From the NCBI GenBank assembly GCA_964393975.1, contig CAYMVO010000002.1, positions 1-64,000 on the forward strand: DNA of 64,000 nucleotides. Direction: 5' to 3'. Both the position numbers and the translations under genes were made by a program. The DNA comes from CALVNN01 sp964393975. Lineage in GTDB: Bacteria > Bacillota > Clostridia > Christensenellales > UBA1242. The number at the start of each line of letters is the position of its first letter. Positions within the stretch are counted from its first letter, which is position 1. Below, in pieces: positions 54,650 through 63,047 of this stretch. Below the pieces are notes generated by a model, which had not been told where the DNA came from, did no database searches, and saw nothing but the letters and a program-made list of their open reading frames with translations.

Positions 54650-55268
54650 TTGTCTCGAAAACGCTATGAAAAACTTAGGCGAAGCATTTGATTATGCAAA
54701 AAATGGTTGCGGGCTTAGTATGGATGTATTTATGGATATGTTTGTCCTAAGCAAGTATGATAAAATGTTTGAAGAAGGCAACCCGAAAGTTATTAGTGGA
54801 ATGTCTGGTACGGAGCTTGCGTTAAATATATTTGATGCGGTTGGATACGATATCACCCCAAAAAAACCACAAAACAACTTTGACTACTCACCTGAATATT
54901 GGTGCGGTTGGATACTCGCATATTATCAGTGGCAAACGGGGTTATCTTTCAAATACATTCACTCGCAAATAACGATGCAAGAAATCTTGACACTTTATCC
55001 CACATTGCACGAGGCGAGCGAACAAAAATTTGTTGATATAGTCAATGGAAAAATTAAAAACAATACATCTCCTACGAGACTACAGCAAGTGCGTAAAAAA
55101 TGCGGACTTTCTCAAAAACAACTCGCTGAAAAATCAGGCGTAAACCTTAGAACCCTACAACAATACGAACTAAAAACAAAAGATATAAACAAAGCGTCCG
55201 CTATAAAGGTATATTCACTCGCAAAAGCATTAAATTGCGAAGTCACAGATTTGCTAGAGTTGTTATAA
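54624..55268 (+). CDS. XRE-family regulator, probable antitoxin
   Basis: A 214-residue protein with an uncharacterised N-terminal domain (about residues 1-145, with the stretch YWCGWILAYYQWQTG near residue 91) and a C-terminal XRE-type helix-turn-helix (RKKCGLSQKQLAEKSGV, about residues 153-214). The first ATG has GAGGG nine bases ahead, inside the toxin-like gene. The order toxin first, DNA-binding partner second, and the overlap suggest translational coupling and promoter autoregulation through the dyad at 53914-53943. Confidence 0.8.
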   Translation: MMIKGYEFNCLENAMKNLGEAFDYAKNGCGLSMDVFMDMFVLSKYDKMFEEGNPKVISGMSGTELALNIFDAVGYDITPKKPQNNFDYSPEYWCGWILAYYQWQTGLSFKYIHSQITMQEILTLYPTLHEASEQKFVDIVNGKIKNNTSPTRLQQVRKKCGLSQKQLAEKSGVNLRTLQQYELKTKDINKASAIKVYSLAKALNCEVTDLLELL

Positions 55269-55340
55269 TATTCTATTTATTAAGGCAACACCAACTATCC
55301 AATATCGCTATTGCACTTGTGCTATCCTCATAAGACCGCT

Positions 55341-55355
55341 ACCTTATATCATATT
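55341..55355 (+). repeat. Direct repeat flanking the toxin-antitoxin module (right copy)
   Basis: ACCTTATATCATATT, an exact 15-base match to 53765-53779, about 70 bases after the XRE-type gene. Confidence 0.5.
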
Positions 55356-55426
55356 GGGTATCGCCGACGGACGCGCTAAAGACATCGCTATCGAGTGCGC
55401 CACTTACTAAACTACAAAAAAAATAT

Positions 55427-55472
55427 ATCCGCTTAATAGGTCGTCATATACACTATTATAGCGGTATTTTTA
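55427..55472 (+). terminator. Terminator-like hairpin downstream of the XRE-type gene
   Basis: ATCCGCTTAATAG pairs with CTATTATAGCGGTAT with small bulges across a 13-base loop, followed by TTTTT. It is about 160 bases downstream of the module. Confidence 0.5.
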
Positions 55473-55738
55473 TTGCGTTTTTTAAAAGGTACGTTTCATT
55501 TAAAAGAAATATAGTCTAACGCGACCGAGATTGTATCGCAATATAGCACTTTTGCGCTAGTATTGACTCATAAAAATTTAAGGGTATATCATATTTAGGT
55601 GTATAATAGACTTTTTTAAAGGTGGGGTTTTAATAAAAAAAGAAATACCCACTAATGCTACCGCAATCAAACCATAAAAAAACAAATCGCTATGCGGTAG
55701 CTTGCATAACAATCTGTAAAAAGTCATCTATCAGACTC

Positions 55739-56623
55739 TTAATTATTTTTTGTCCACTTAGCGTACAACACGATACTAGTATCTACAACTTTTGTAGTAT
55801 CGAACTTTTTGCTCTCAGTGCAATCGCTATCAGTGTACCAACCACCAAAAGTATAATTTGTCTTAGTCGGAGTAGCTTTACTCGTATCAATCATGCTCGT
55901 AGTATTATCAAACACTTGCGCGTCCACATTTGTACCGCCTTGTGCGTCAAACATTACTATAACACCTGCAAACTCATCCTCGCCAAATGTCTCAGTAAAT
56001 ACGCTAGACAATCTAGCAAACTTATCCGTTTCATTATTAAAGACATTCTTTGCTTGAACGGCTTGTACCTCAGTGATTAGCTTAAGACCGTCATCTTTTG
56101 TCGCTACACCATAAGAAAGACTGACACCTAGATACTTTACACTCTCACAAAATATTGTAGGGGCGCTACTACTAGCAGTAGTTTTCGTATATACATAAGG
56201 CTCACCGCTAGTACTATTTACTAGGTAGTAATATCCGTCCTTATATCTCACCCACTTATAATCAGTACCCGTATAAGTCGTCACATCAGGGCAATTCATT
56301 GCCAAAAGGAACTTTTTACCCTCTGCGCTCGTGTCTGTAGACGCATATTGAAACTTTGCCCTAACATAGCAATCGGATGTACTAGTACCATAAAAACTAA
56401 TCTTCTTTGCTACGACGTCATCATATCCTATACTGTTATTGCCATTATCAGAATCATACATATCAAAGTTCACCTCAAGCTCAACCTTCAAAGCACTGAG
56501 AGGTGTCTCCACCTTTTTACTAAAGCTCATCCACGCAAAAGTCGCACCTACAGCGAGCAAGAGCACACTAGCAACAATCGTCACAAACAAACTCTTACCT
56601 CTAGTCTTTTTTAATCTTTCCAT
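55739..56623 (-). CDS. TasA/CalY-like surface protein with InlB-type repeat
   Basis: A 294-residue secreted protein. The N-terminus has a basic patch and a hydrophobic segment ending VGATFAW (about residues 13-31), typical of SipW-dependent signal peptides, followed by a beta-sandwich region similar to TasA/camelysin proteins (YKDGYYYL and EVQAVQAKN). The last 75 residues are one InlB B-type repeat (MFDAQGGTNV, then YTFGGWYTDSDC and YAKW), a small surface adhesion module. No sipW gene is in the window. It has its own promoter and lies between the toxin-antitoxin module and the phage operon. Confidence 0.78.
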   Translation of the reverse strand: MERLKKTRGKSLFVTIVASVLLLAVGATFAWMSFSKKVETPLSALKVELEVNFDMYDSDNGNNSIGYDDVVAKKISFYGTSTSDCYVRAKFQYASTDTSAEGKKFLLAMNCPDVTTYTGTDYKWVRYKDGYYYLVNSTSGEPYVYTKTTASSSAPTIFCESVKYLGVSLSYGVATKDDGLKLITEVQAVQAKNVFNNETDKFARLSSVFTETFGEDEFAGVIVMFDAQGGTNVDAQVFDNTTSMIDTSKATPTKTNYTFGGWYTDSDCTESKKFDTTKVVDTSIVLYAKWTKNN

Positions 56624-56652
56624 AACATTCTCCTACAAATAAATTTATTTTA

Positions 56653-56681
56653 AGTGTACCATACTTATTTATGCTTGTCAA
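56653..56681 (-). promoter_or_regulatory. Promoter of the TasA/CalY-like gene
   Basis: Minus-strand TTGACA and TACACT with 17-base spacing, about 30 bases ahead of the ATG, which has AGGAG as ribosome binding site. The remaining 56682-56865 has nothing recognised. Confidence 0.8.
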
Positions 56682-56865
56682 ACAAAAATCGCATTTTTTT
56701 TAAAAACTTTTCACAATTAAAAATATTCCCCACCTCACTTATAATTATCATACTATTAGTCTCTTAATCAAACTATTTGTATATACACGCTTATAACATC
56801 TTTTACGGCGACTACACGCCCACATTTTGCCACAAAAAGCTATAACTATTTATAACAAAACACAT

Positions 56866-56925
56866 AAAAAAGGTCGAGCGCTAAAACATTATTATATTAG
56901 TAATACGCCTGACCTTTTTATTTTT
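56866..56925 (-). terminator. Terminator of the phage structural operon
   Basis: On the minus strand AAAAAGGTC pairs with GACCTTTTT across a longer partly paired loop, followed by T residues. It lies about 25 bases after the last holin-like gene. Confidence 0.78.
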
Positions 56926-56947
56926 ATGTAGCAATTTCTCATTTCGT

Positions 56948-57241
56948 TTATTTATTCTTACTATCTAATTCTTCTAAGCGAGTAAAATCATTCTTTGCGT
57001 CATCTTTTAAGATTAAATCATCTTTTGCACTTTTTAATTGATTTTGAATATCTTTGACACCCGTTTTTGCGGGTAAATCTTTATCTATCACCCCTAACAT
57101 TATCATAACGGAGAGTGCCACGCTAATGATAGCGGTCACATAATCTACATCAATCTTTACCCCAAACCCGTCCGTAACAAAGCAAACGACTAGTGCAATA
57201 ATAAGACCAATACTTAGCCAAAATTTGAAACTTTTAAACAT
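56948..57241 (-). CDS. Holin-like small phage membrane protein
   Basis: A 97-residue protein with two membrane segments (about residues 8-24 and 34-53), a short GVIDKDLP turn and a charged C-terminal tail, the layout of small phage holins, which make membrane lesions for lysis. It overlaps the end of the BhlA-type gene by 28 bases and has AGGAAAAAG before the ATG. The family assignment is by layout and position, not by a specific motif. Confidence 0.55.
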   Translation of the reverse strand: MFKSFKFWLSIGLIIALVVCFVTDGFGVKIDVDYVTAIISVALSVMIMLGVIDKDLPAKTGVKDIQNQLKSAKDDLILKDDAKNDFTRLEELDSKNK

Positions 57242-57477
57242 TCTTTTTCCTCACTTTTTTTTGACTTTATTTTTAGCTCTTTGATAGTGTCTTTTATATC
57301 GCTAACGTCCTCGCTAACCTTTTGTATGAGGTCCAATTTATCAGTAAGACTCGTGATTATAGACTGATATTTTACCTCACGAGTCCTACTATCTTTTAAT
57401 TGATAAATCAAAAGCCCTAGAAAAAGCACCGCCCAAAGACCGTTATTTATAGCCAAATCTAATATATTTTCCCACAT
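57214..57477 (-). CDS. BhlA/UviB-type holin-like protein
   Basis: An 87-residue protein with one N-terminal membrane segment (NNGLWAVLFLGLLIYQLK), the conserved RE.KYQ stretch (SRTREVKYQS) and a coiled C-terminal helix (DKLDLIQKVSEDVSDIKD). This is the pattern of the BhlA/UviB family found with bacteriocins and phages. The start is the ATG at 57477, six bases after AGGTG; the GTG at 57486 is less well placed. It starts one base after the coiled-coil gene's stop. Confidence 0.82.
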   Translation of the reverse strand: MWENILDLAINNGLWAVLFLGLLIYQLKDSRTREVKYQSIITSLTDKLDLIQKVSEDVSDIKDTIKELKIKSKKSEEKECLKVSNFG

Positions 57478-57478
57478 A

Positions 57479-58432
57479 CTAATCACCTAATGAGGGTGCA
57501 TTTTTGATTTTATCAGTGATTGCTTTTAGCACCGCTTGAAAGGCGGTATCACCTAGCGCATTTGCGAGTTCGTCATCACTAACGAGCATTGTGAACGCAT
57601 CAGCAGGTTTCATATCTTCTAGGTAGTCTAGAGCGAGTTCACTCTTTTTTAGCGCCATACGAGACTCTAGTCCCTCACGCCCTTGCTCCGCTATAAAATC
57701 AATGAGTTGTTGATTTCTATCCATTATCCTATCAACATTCTTTTGATATTCGGCTTCGTTTTTTAGGTTGTACTCTTTTTCTCTTTTTTCCTGAATACTA
57801 TTATACTCTTGCGCTTTTTGATTATAGGTGACTAAATCTTCATTGATTTTACCGATTTTTTCATTCAATTTCACCGCATACGCTATATCAAACGCCTCAA
57901 GTGCGTTTTTCTTTTTTGTCTCAAGGAGTTCTTTTTGACTATTTAGAGCGTTGATTTTGCTATCAATCTCGCCTTTTGTGGTGCGCATATCTTCCGCCTT
58001 GGTCGCATTTATATCACCAACCGCCTCATCTATCACCGAACCTCTACTCATACCCCTATTTATCGCACTGCTAATCGCTTTTTGCGTCTTGTTGTCATAG
58101 CTACTCGCCAAACTTTTGAGCGTATTTTCGCCCTCATTTAGCGAGTCGGAAAGTTCGGTATCTAGTTTATTTTTATTGGTCGCGTACTCCTCATTGATTT
58201 TGTTTAGTCCGTCTGTCAAATAACTTCTAAGCGACTCACTCGCCTCATTTTTTATCTTGTCCTCATCTATCTCTTTTAAATCTCTACGCTCAAGTGTTAT
58301 ATCATCAGGTTTTGTCGGCATTGTAGACAATTCAAAAGTCTTTTCCACGCCTTTTATAAGGTCAATAAGGTTTTGTTTGGTACTTTTCTTTTCTTCATCA
58401 TTCGCTTCATTTTTAAACTTAAACTCGTACAT
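57479..58432 (-). CDS. Phage coiled-coil protein, unknown
   Basis: A 317-residue, highly charged protein predicted to be mostly coiled coil (about residues 70-280), with a short ordered segment near GMSRGSVIDEAVGD. The start is chosen at the ATG at 58432, seven bases after GGAGG; the longer frame to 58513 has no ribosome binding site. Located after the tail-tube-type gene and before the holins, it could be an internal virion or tail-tip protein, but no family is recognised. Confidence 0.7.
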   Translation of the reverse strand: MYEFKFKNEANDEEKKSTKQNLIDLIKGVEKTFELSTMPTKPDDITLERRDLKEIDEDKIKNEASESLRSYLTDGLNKINEEYATNKNKLDTELSDSLNEGENTLKSLASSYDNKTQKAISSAINRGMSRGSVIDEAVGDINATKAEDMRTTKGEIDSKINALNSQKELLETKKKNALEAFDIAYAVKLNEKIGKINEDLVTYNQKAQEYNSIQEKREKEYNLKNEAEYQKNVDRIMDRNQQLIDFIAEQGREGLESRMALKKSELALDYLEDMKPADAFTMLVSDDELANALGDTAFQAVLKAITDKIKNAPSLGD

Positions 58433-58500
58433 TTGTTGTCCTCCACTTAAATCAAACGTTTCTTGTTTTATTTTTTTTGCTAACTGCATTAAATCATATT

Positions 58501-59979
58501 CTACTTGTAACATATTTCTAGCTCTGGGTGGCTTATTTTTGCCTCCCCACTTACCGTTTCAAAAGACACCCTCACGAGTCTACCCGTGATATTGACCGCC
58601 TTTCTTTGTGGTAAATTGCTCCCTTTTATTTTTAAAATTGTTGTTGCGTTTTCGGTTTGTAATTTTACAAAACAATCATTTGTGCTTATAAGTGATATAC
58701 TTTTTATTGTTTTTATTTTGTTCGGTTCTCCCAAATCGGTATACGCACTGCTCCAAGTCTTTTTAGTAGGTGTACCTAGCACCACGCCATCGTGCGTAAG
58801 TTCGGTCAAGATGTTATGTTCGCCCGTATTTATTATGACAATAAGTTTTTCAAGTAAGTCATTACGAATAGATGTAAGACTCACAAAATTGTACCCCACA
58901 AGGAGTGATATTGCGCCAGTCTCAACATTTAATTCTAGCATTGTACCTAAATAATCACCACCGCTAGAAAATTTTGTATTGCATAATAGGTAGTAGCAAT
59001 TTTTATGAAATTCTGATACTGCCTTGCTATTGTCCACACCATCAAAGATACCCTCAAAAGGTAGATTTAATTTTTTGACGCTCGCACCATCAAACCCGTA
59101 CAAGCCGTCACTCGCTAGGAAAAACACATTGTCCCCACATATACAAACGGTATCGGCAAATATCACATTACTACTAGTGTAAATAGTACTAGCGGTAAAA
59201 CTAGATTGCTCAGCAAAAGCGCTCACCTTTGTGATACCAAAATCTCTAAAAATATAAAGATAGTTATTGAAAGATATTATTTTATTCGCACCACCTAGCG
59301 AGTCGTACAAATGAAAATATCCCGCCTCGCTACTTGTAATATTCCAGTTTGTCGGATCCATACTATCGGAAAACCATATAGACGTGTTTTGCCCCTCAAC
59401 CGTCGCAAACAATCTCTCAAAATGCAAACACATACTCGTCATCATAGGTGCATCTTCTATCGTGGTAGTGGTCACCTCAGGTCCCCAGACCTGCAAACTA
59501 TCGGTCTTTGTCATAAAGAGACCTAAGTCCTTATCATTCAAGCGGTAATTAAGCATATTAGGTACGCTAGTAAATTTTAAAAACGGCAACAAAATAAACT
59601 TATCAAAAGTATCATATACTCTACGGAAAAGCGTTCTCCCGTCATTCATATAGACTAGTATCCTATTTTGTTGTTCGTTCATCTTCGGCTCCCAAAACCT
59701 AAAGTGCATCACCTTGACCGGCTCCGCTGAAAAATCCCATATCATCGTGACACCGCCGTTTGGCTCATCTAATTTTTCGGGCATAACGAGTCCCTTTAGA
59801 CCAAGTCCCGTCATAAGAACGCCTTTTTCGTTTTTAAAGTTTGTACACTCCTTAGCGTACTTTATCGGCATAATTGAGTCATCATACTCAGTATTTACAC
59901 CGCTCAAAAAATCGCTAAAATCTACTGTCTTATGCGTTACATTTGGTAATTTGCTATTTATTTTTGAAATTATTGCCAT
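58501..59979 (-). CDS. Phage tail-stabilisation/connector-type protein (podovirus-like)
   Basis: A 492-residue beta-rich protein. The N-terminus (DFLSGVN, a run to IKYAKECTNF, then GVLMTGLGLKGLV) matches the beginning of podovirus stabilisation or tail-tube-B type proteins, which close the portal channel and attach the short tail. There is no signal peptide. The start overlaps the preceding gene by 10 bases. T7 gp12 is much longer, so this is a compact version. Confidence 0.65.
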   Translation of the reverse strand: MAIISKINSKLPNVTHKTVDFSDFLSGVNTEYDDSIMPIKYAKECTNFKNEKGVLMTGLGLKGLVMPEKLDEPNGGVTMIWDFSAEPVKVMHFRFWEPKMNEQQNRILVYMNDGRTLFRRVYDTFDKFILLPFLKFTSVPNMLNYRLNDKDLGLFMTKTDSLQVWGPEVTTTTIEDAPMMTSMCLHFERLFATVEGQNTSIWFSDSMDPTNWNITSSEAGYFHLYDSLGGANKIISFNNYLYIFRDFGITKVSAFAEQSSFTASTIYTSSNVIFADTVCICGDNVFFLASDGLYGFDGASVKKLNLPFEGIFDGVDNSKAVSEFHKNCYYLLCNTKFSSGGDYLGTMLELNVETGAISLLVGYNFVSLTSIRNDLLEKLIVIINTGEHNILTELTHDGVVLGTPTKKTWSSAYTDLGEPNKIKTIKSISLISTNDCFVKLQTENATTILKIKGSNLPQRKAVNITGRLVRVSFETVSGEAKISHPELEICYK

Positions 59980-60566
59980 ATTTTCGCACTCATTTTTATA
60001 TTTTTTGTACGCCGAAACACACCTAATAGGGCTTCTTTGTATTTTTCAAACCAAACATTCGCCTCATCAAACAAACCGTCCAATATGCAATACTGCGCAC
60101 TAACACCATACGCTAGCGCCGTGTCAGATATAAAAGGTAGCACAACATTATCATTACTGCTAAAAGGTGCTACTCTATAAGAATATATCACTCTGTACGT
60201 ATCAAAACGCGCAAATAGTAGTCCGTCACTTGCAGTGAGATATCTAGGTTTGTCGCCTTTTGAGTTTCTCACCTCTATCACTTTTGCGATATCCTTTCCA
60301 AAATCTGAAAACTTTATCTTATCCCCCACAAACGTTTGTTCCTCGACAAAAGGTGCGTATTGTGTAATCAAATCATCATAGACGTTATTTATAGCGCGCA
60401 TAAACAACTTGTATTCATAAGATGTTATATCTAGTGTGCCAGTCAAGTCCTCATTCGTATTTAAGTCACTAGGCGGAATGTTGTCGTATGATAAAAACTG
60501 CTCCGCCAAATCATTTTTTCTAAGCATCCTCGCTGAGATAGCGAGGATATCATAAACTTTATACAT
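59970..60566 (-). CDS. Phage head-tail connector-like protein
   Basis: A 198-residue protein in the position and of about the length of T7 gp11-type adaptor proteins (about 196 residues), which form a ring under the portal. It has helical N- and C-terminal halves around a beta-rich centre (YLTASDGLLFARFDTYRVIYSY). The start is the ATG at 60566, with AGGAG ten bases ahead, rather than the unsupported ATG at 60590. The call is by position and size. Confidence 0.6.
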   Translation of the reverse strand: MYKVYDILAISARMLRKNDLAEQFLSYDNIPPSDLNTNEDLTGTLDITSYEYKLFMRAINNVYDDLITQYAPFVEEQTFVGDKIKFSDFGKDIAKVIEVRNSKGDKPRYLTASDGLLFARFDTYRVIYSYRVAPFSSNDNVVLPFISDTALAYGVSAQYCILDGLFDEANVWFEKYKEALLGVFRRTKNIKMSAKIWQ

Positions 60567-60583
60567 TTTTTTATTTCTCCTTT

Positions 60584-60898
60584 TTAGCATAAAAGTAATT
60601 TTAAATCATAAGCGAGTCTATATTTAGTATCCTCTAGCCTTTTTTCTTCTAGCAAGCGGTTTGCCCTATCCACATTGCTAAGCGTCCTACTTAGGTATCG
60701 CACCGAACTTTTCATCACAAGGTCAAGCGTCCTTTTGTCCAAAGTCTTATACGGCACCACTAGTTCAGTAATCACCACACCATTTACTATTCGCACAATT
60801 TCATAACGCCGTTTTTTATCATTCCAACTAACTAGATAATCTTTATCTATCATTTTTAACCGCTTGACTATATCAAACACATCACTACTTAATATCAT
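60584..60898 (-). CDS. Small phage protein downstream of capsid, unknown
   Basis: A 104-residue protein with an N-terminal beta part (YLVSWNDKKRRYEIVRIV, then VITELVVPYKTLDKRTL) and a long C-terminal basic helix. Similar small proteins sit next to the major capsid gene in Clostridia phages, as far as I recall the family pattern; its role is unknown. It is separated from the capsid gene by a perfect 12-base hairpin and precedes the connector-like gene. Confidence 0.6.
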   Translation of the reverse strand: MILSSDVFDIVKRLKMIDKDYLVSWNDKKRRYEIVRIVNGVVITELVVPYKTLDKRTLDLVMKSSVRYLSRTLSNVDRANRLLEEKRLEDTKYRLAYDLKLLLC

Positions 60899-60916
60899 TT
60901 TCCCTCCTTATTCAAA

Positions 60917-60945
60917 CAAAAGACAGAACCAAATTCTGTCTTTTG
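60917..60945 (-). terminator. Perfect hairpin after the major capsid gene
   Basis: CAAAAGACAGAA and TTCTGTCTTTTG form a perfect 12-base stem around a five-base loop, starting about 30 bases past the capsid stop. On the minus strand only a short T tract follows, so partial termination or RNA processing is likely, as with the T-phi terminator after gene 10 of T7. Confidence 0.65.
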
Positions 60946-60974
60946 CCCATTTAAAATACTTTATGTTTTATTTT

Positions 60975-62201
60975 TTATTCACCGCTAGTAGGTGTTGTTG
61001 CTGAGGTAGTAGTGACATTCACAACTGGAGCAAAAGGATTAGTCGTAGAACCAGTGATACCACTGATTTTTGCTTGTCCGTTTGGTTTGTTACAAATCAA
61101 ATCGGCATATTTTACCAAAGTAGCGGTATATGTAGGCTTGCCGACGTCTTGCTTGATAATTCTACCGTTTTCACCCTCAAGCCACTTCCAATCGCATAAT
61201 TGGTGCAATGCAAACTCTTTAGTGTTGAGCAAATACATTGTACCTTCTTCCACAAATCTATCACTCACTACAGGTATACCATTGTATGTAAGCGCTTTAT
61301 ATCCGCCGTTGAGTTCCATAATGTCAATGTTGCGTCTATAACTACCTAAATATTGTTGATACGCTCTCTTAACATCAGCGGAGCAAGAGATAAAGTCCAC
61401 CTCACTACCGCTGACCTCATCTAGAAAATCAATAGCACTTTGTATAATAGTGTCGCTTATCTCACCTGCATCTGTGCTAGTATATGCACTCATCCAAGGA
61501 TACAATGTCTTATCCACACCATAAAGGGTATTGTTTGTACTAAATATAGCACCAAGACCGGTAATCTCGTTACCTTTTGAACCTTGTACATACAAGGTAT
61601 AATCTTTTGCCAAAGCGGTACTCATAGTCCCCTCAAAAGAGACCTTTTTATTTACTCTATCCACATATCTCACTCTTATAGCGGAATAAACTTTTGTAGT
61701 ATCGTTAAAGATATCTACCACCATACCCTCCATAAGATTTCTAACACTATCTAATGTCGCTACACCGTTAGAATAAGCAGTCACTTTTGCTAAAAGACCA
61801 CTACCGTCGCCGTAAAGCATTCTACCAAAATTGAATGATGACGCCTTGATAAGTCCTTCCATTTCTGCGTTGAGCAGGTTTACAAACGCACCCGCGCTAT
61901 TACTAGACGCTCTAATCGCTTTATCACTAATATTTATCGTTCCGTAAAGGTTTTTAAGTTCGGATACAAACTTCACATAGTTGTTTTGCGCACTACTAGG
62001 AAGATTGCCGTCCTCCTCACCTGCACCGACACCGCCGTTTAGACCGTAAGGAGCAAGTTTGCGAATTTCATTTCCCCAAACATCACTAGTCGTTTGAAGA
62101 ATTTTACCTAAAAGCGGGTTTGCATTTACATTTAATTGATTACTAACCACGCCTAGATAAATTGTTTTTAATGCATTATCTGCACTTTCTAAAGTTACCA
62201 T
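60975..62201 (-). CDS. Phage major capsid protein
   Basis: A 408-residue major capsid protein with the layout of the HK97-like fold: a helical N-arm (about residues 1-40), a long spine-helix region (NAEMEGLIKASSFNFGRMLYGDGSG) and a beta-rich C-terminal half (YNGIPVVSDRFVEEGTMYLLNT). It sits between a scaffold-like gene and connector genes, and an AAAAGGAG site precedes the ATG. About 25 residues at the C-terminus are Thr/Ser-rich (TTSATTPTSGE) and may be a flexible surface tail. Confidence 0.8.
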   Translation of the reverse strand: MVTLESADNALKTIYLGVVSNQLNVNANPLLGKILQTTSDVWGNEIRKLAPYGLNGGVGAGEEDGNLPSSAQNNYVKFVSELKNLYGTINISDKAIRASSNSAGAFVNLLNAEMEGLIKASSFNFGRMLYGDGSGLLAKVTAYSNGVATLDSVRNLMEGMVVDIFNDTTKVYSAIRVRYVDRVNKKVSFEGTMSTALAKDYTLYVQGSKGNEITGLGAIFSTNNTLYGVDKTLYPWMSAYTSTDAGEISDTIIQSAIDFLDEVSGSEVDFISCSADVKRAYQQYLGSYRRNIDIMELNGGYKALTYNGIPVVSDRFVEEGTMYLLNTKEFALHQLCDWKWLEGENGRIIKQDVGKPTYTATLVKYADLICNKPNGQAKISGITGSTTNPFAPVVNVTTTSATTPTSGE

Positions 62202-62249
62202 AGGTTCTCCTTTTATTTTAATTTTTTAAAATTTTTAAAATTATTTATT

Positions 62250-63044
62250 TTACTTTATTTGTTTTAATAAACTAACAGCCATTTTACCAGCCTCATCCAA
62301 ACTACCCGCCACTTTAGGTTGGTTTGTGGTAACAGCATTAAACCCTTTGCTCATAAGAAAAGGTGTTGGACTAACCTTTAGCGAGGAAAAATAGTCTTGT
62401 AACACTTTTTGCTTTATTTTTTCACTGTTATAAATGTACTCATTTAGAAAAGTATCATCTTCTGCTAGTTTATTAGGTGCTTTGTACTCATTAGCTAGCA
62501 CTCTATCGTATGCTTGCCTTAGAGAAAGAGTCGGATCGTTTAACTTTTCTATACATATCGCCTCCGCTTTTGTCTTTGCCTCGGGGTGTTCCTTTAAAAA
62601 CTCCTCCACTTTAGCGTCCCACGTGTCCGCTAGATAATCATAAGTCTTATCTAGTGGACGTGTAGCTTCGCTATAGGGCAATGATGAGTCTTGATTTGTC
62701 GTCTCGATTGCTTCCTCCTTACACCCAATCTCTTTTTGAAGTTCACTAAGCTTTTGACATTTCTTCGTAAATTCCGCCTGCAAATTGTTATAGGCCGAAT
62801 ATAACGCATCAACGCTTTTAAATTTTCCTATCGGAGAGCCATTTAGCGAAAGACTGTCATCAGTCTCTTTATCTACTATTTTGCTGACTTGTTCTTTTTC
62901 ATTACTATCTTCTACATTATTATCTACATTACTATCTACATTATTATCTATCACATTATTATCATCTTGTCTAGCAATACTACATTCATTTTTTACTGGC
63001 TCGTTCTCGTTTGGTAATGGTTGTTCTCCGTTAAAATCTTTCAT
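62250..63044 (-). CDS. Phage scaffold-like protein
   Basis: A 264-residue acidic protein in the portal-scaffold-capsid position. Residues 27-45 are a low-complexity Asn-Asn-Val-Asp repeat, followed by coiled helices (about residues 80-110) and a helical C-terminus ending AVSLLKQIK that could contact the capsid. Such acidic, helical proteins direct capsid assembly and then leave. The start has AAGGAG ahead and is 3 bases after the portal stop. Confidence 0.7.
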   Translation of the reverse strand: MKDFNGEQPLPNENEPVKNECSIARQDDNNVIDNNVDSNVDNNVEDSNEKEQVSKIVDKETDDSLSLNGSPIGKFKSVDALYSAYNNLQAEFTKKCQKLSELQKEIGCKEEAIETTNQDSSLPYSEATRPLDKTYDYLADTWDAKVEEFLKEHPEAKTKAEAICIEKLNDPTLSLRQAYDRVLANEYKAPNKLAEDDTFLNEYIYNSEKIKQKVLQDYFSSLKVSPTPFLMSKGFNAVTTNQPKVAGSLDEAGKMAVSLLKQIK

Positions 63045-63047
63045 TTT

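Larger units (their letters stand above)
55269..55738. other. 470-base gene-free region
   Basis: No convincing gene or known RNA is seen. It contains the right copies of the flanking repeats (55341-55355 and near 55594), a terminator-like hairpin at 55427-55472, and a nine-base perfect stem GCTACCGCA/TGCGGTAGC near 55658-55704. A moderately GC-richer stretch around 55360-55410 could be decayed coding sequence. Confidence 0.4.

Noticed and set aside
55269..55738. tRNA, tmRNA or riboswitch in the large gene gaps
   Set aside because: I saw no cloverleaf, no CCA-proximal T-arm sequence and no known riboswitch core; only simple hairpins were found.
58433..58513. N-terminal extension of the phage coiled-coil protein overlapping the stabilisation-type gene
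   Set aside because: No ribosome binding site precedes it; the ATG at 58432 has GGAGG at a good distance.
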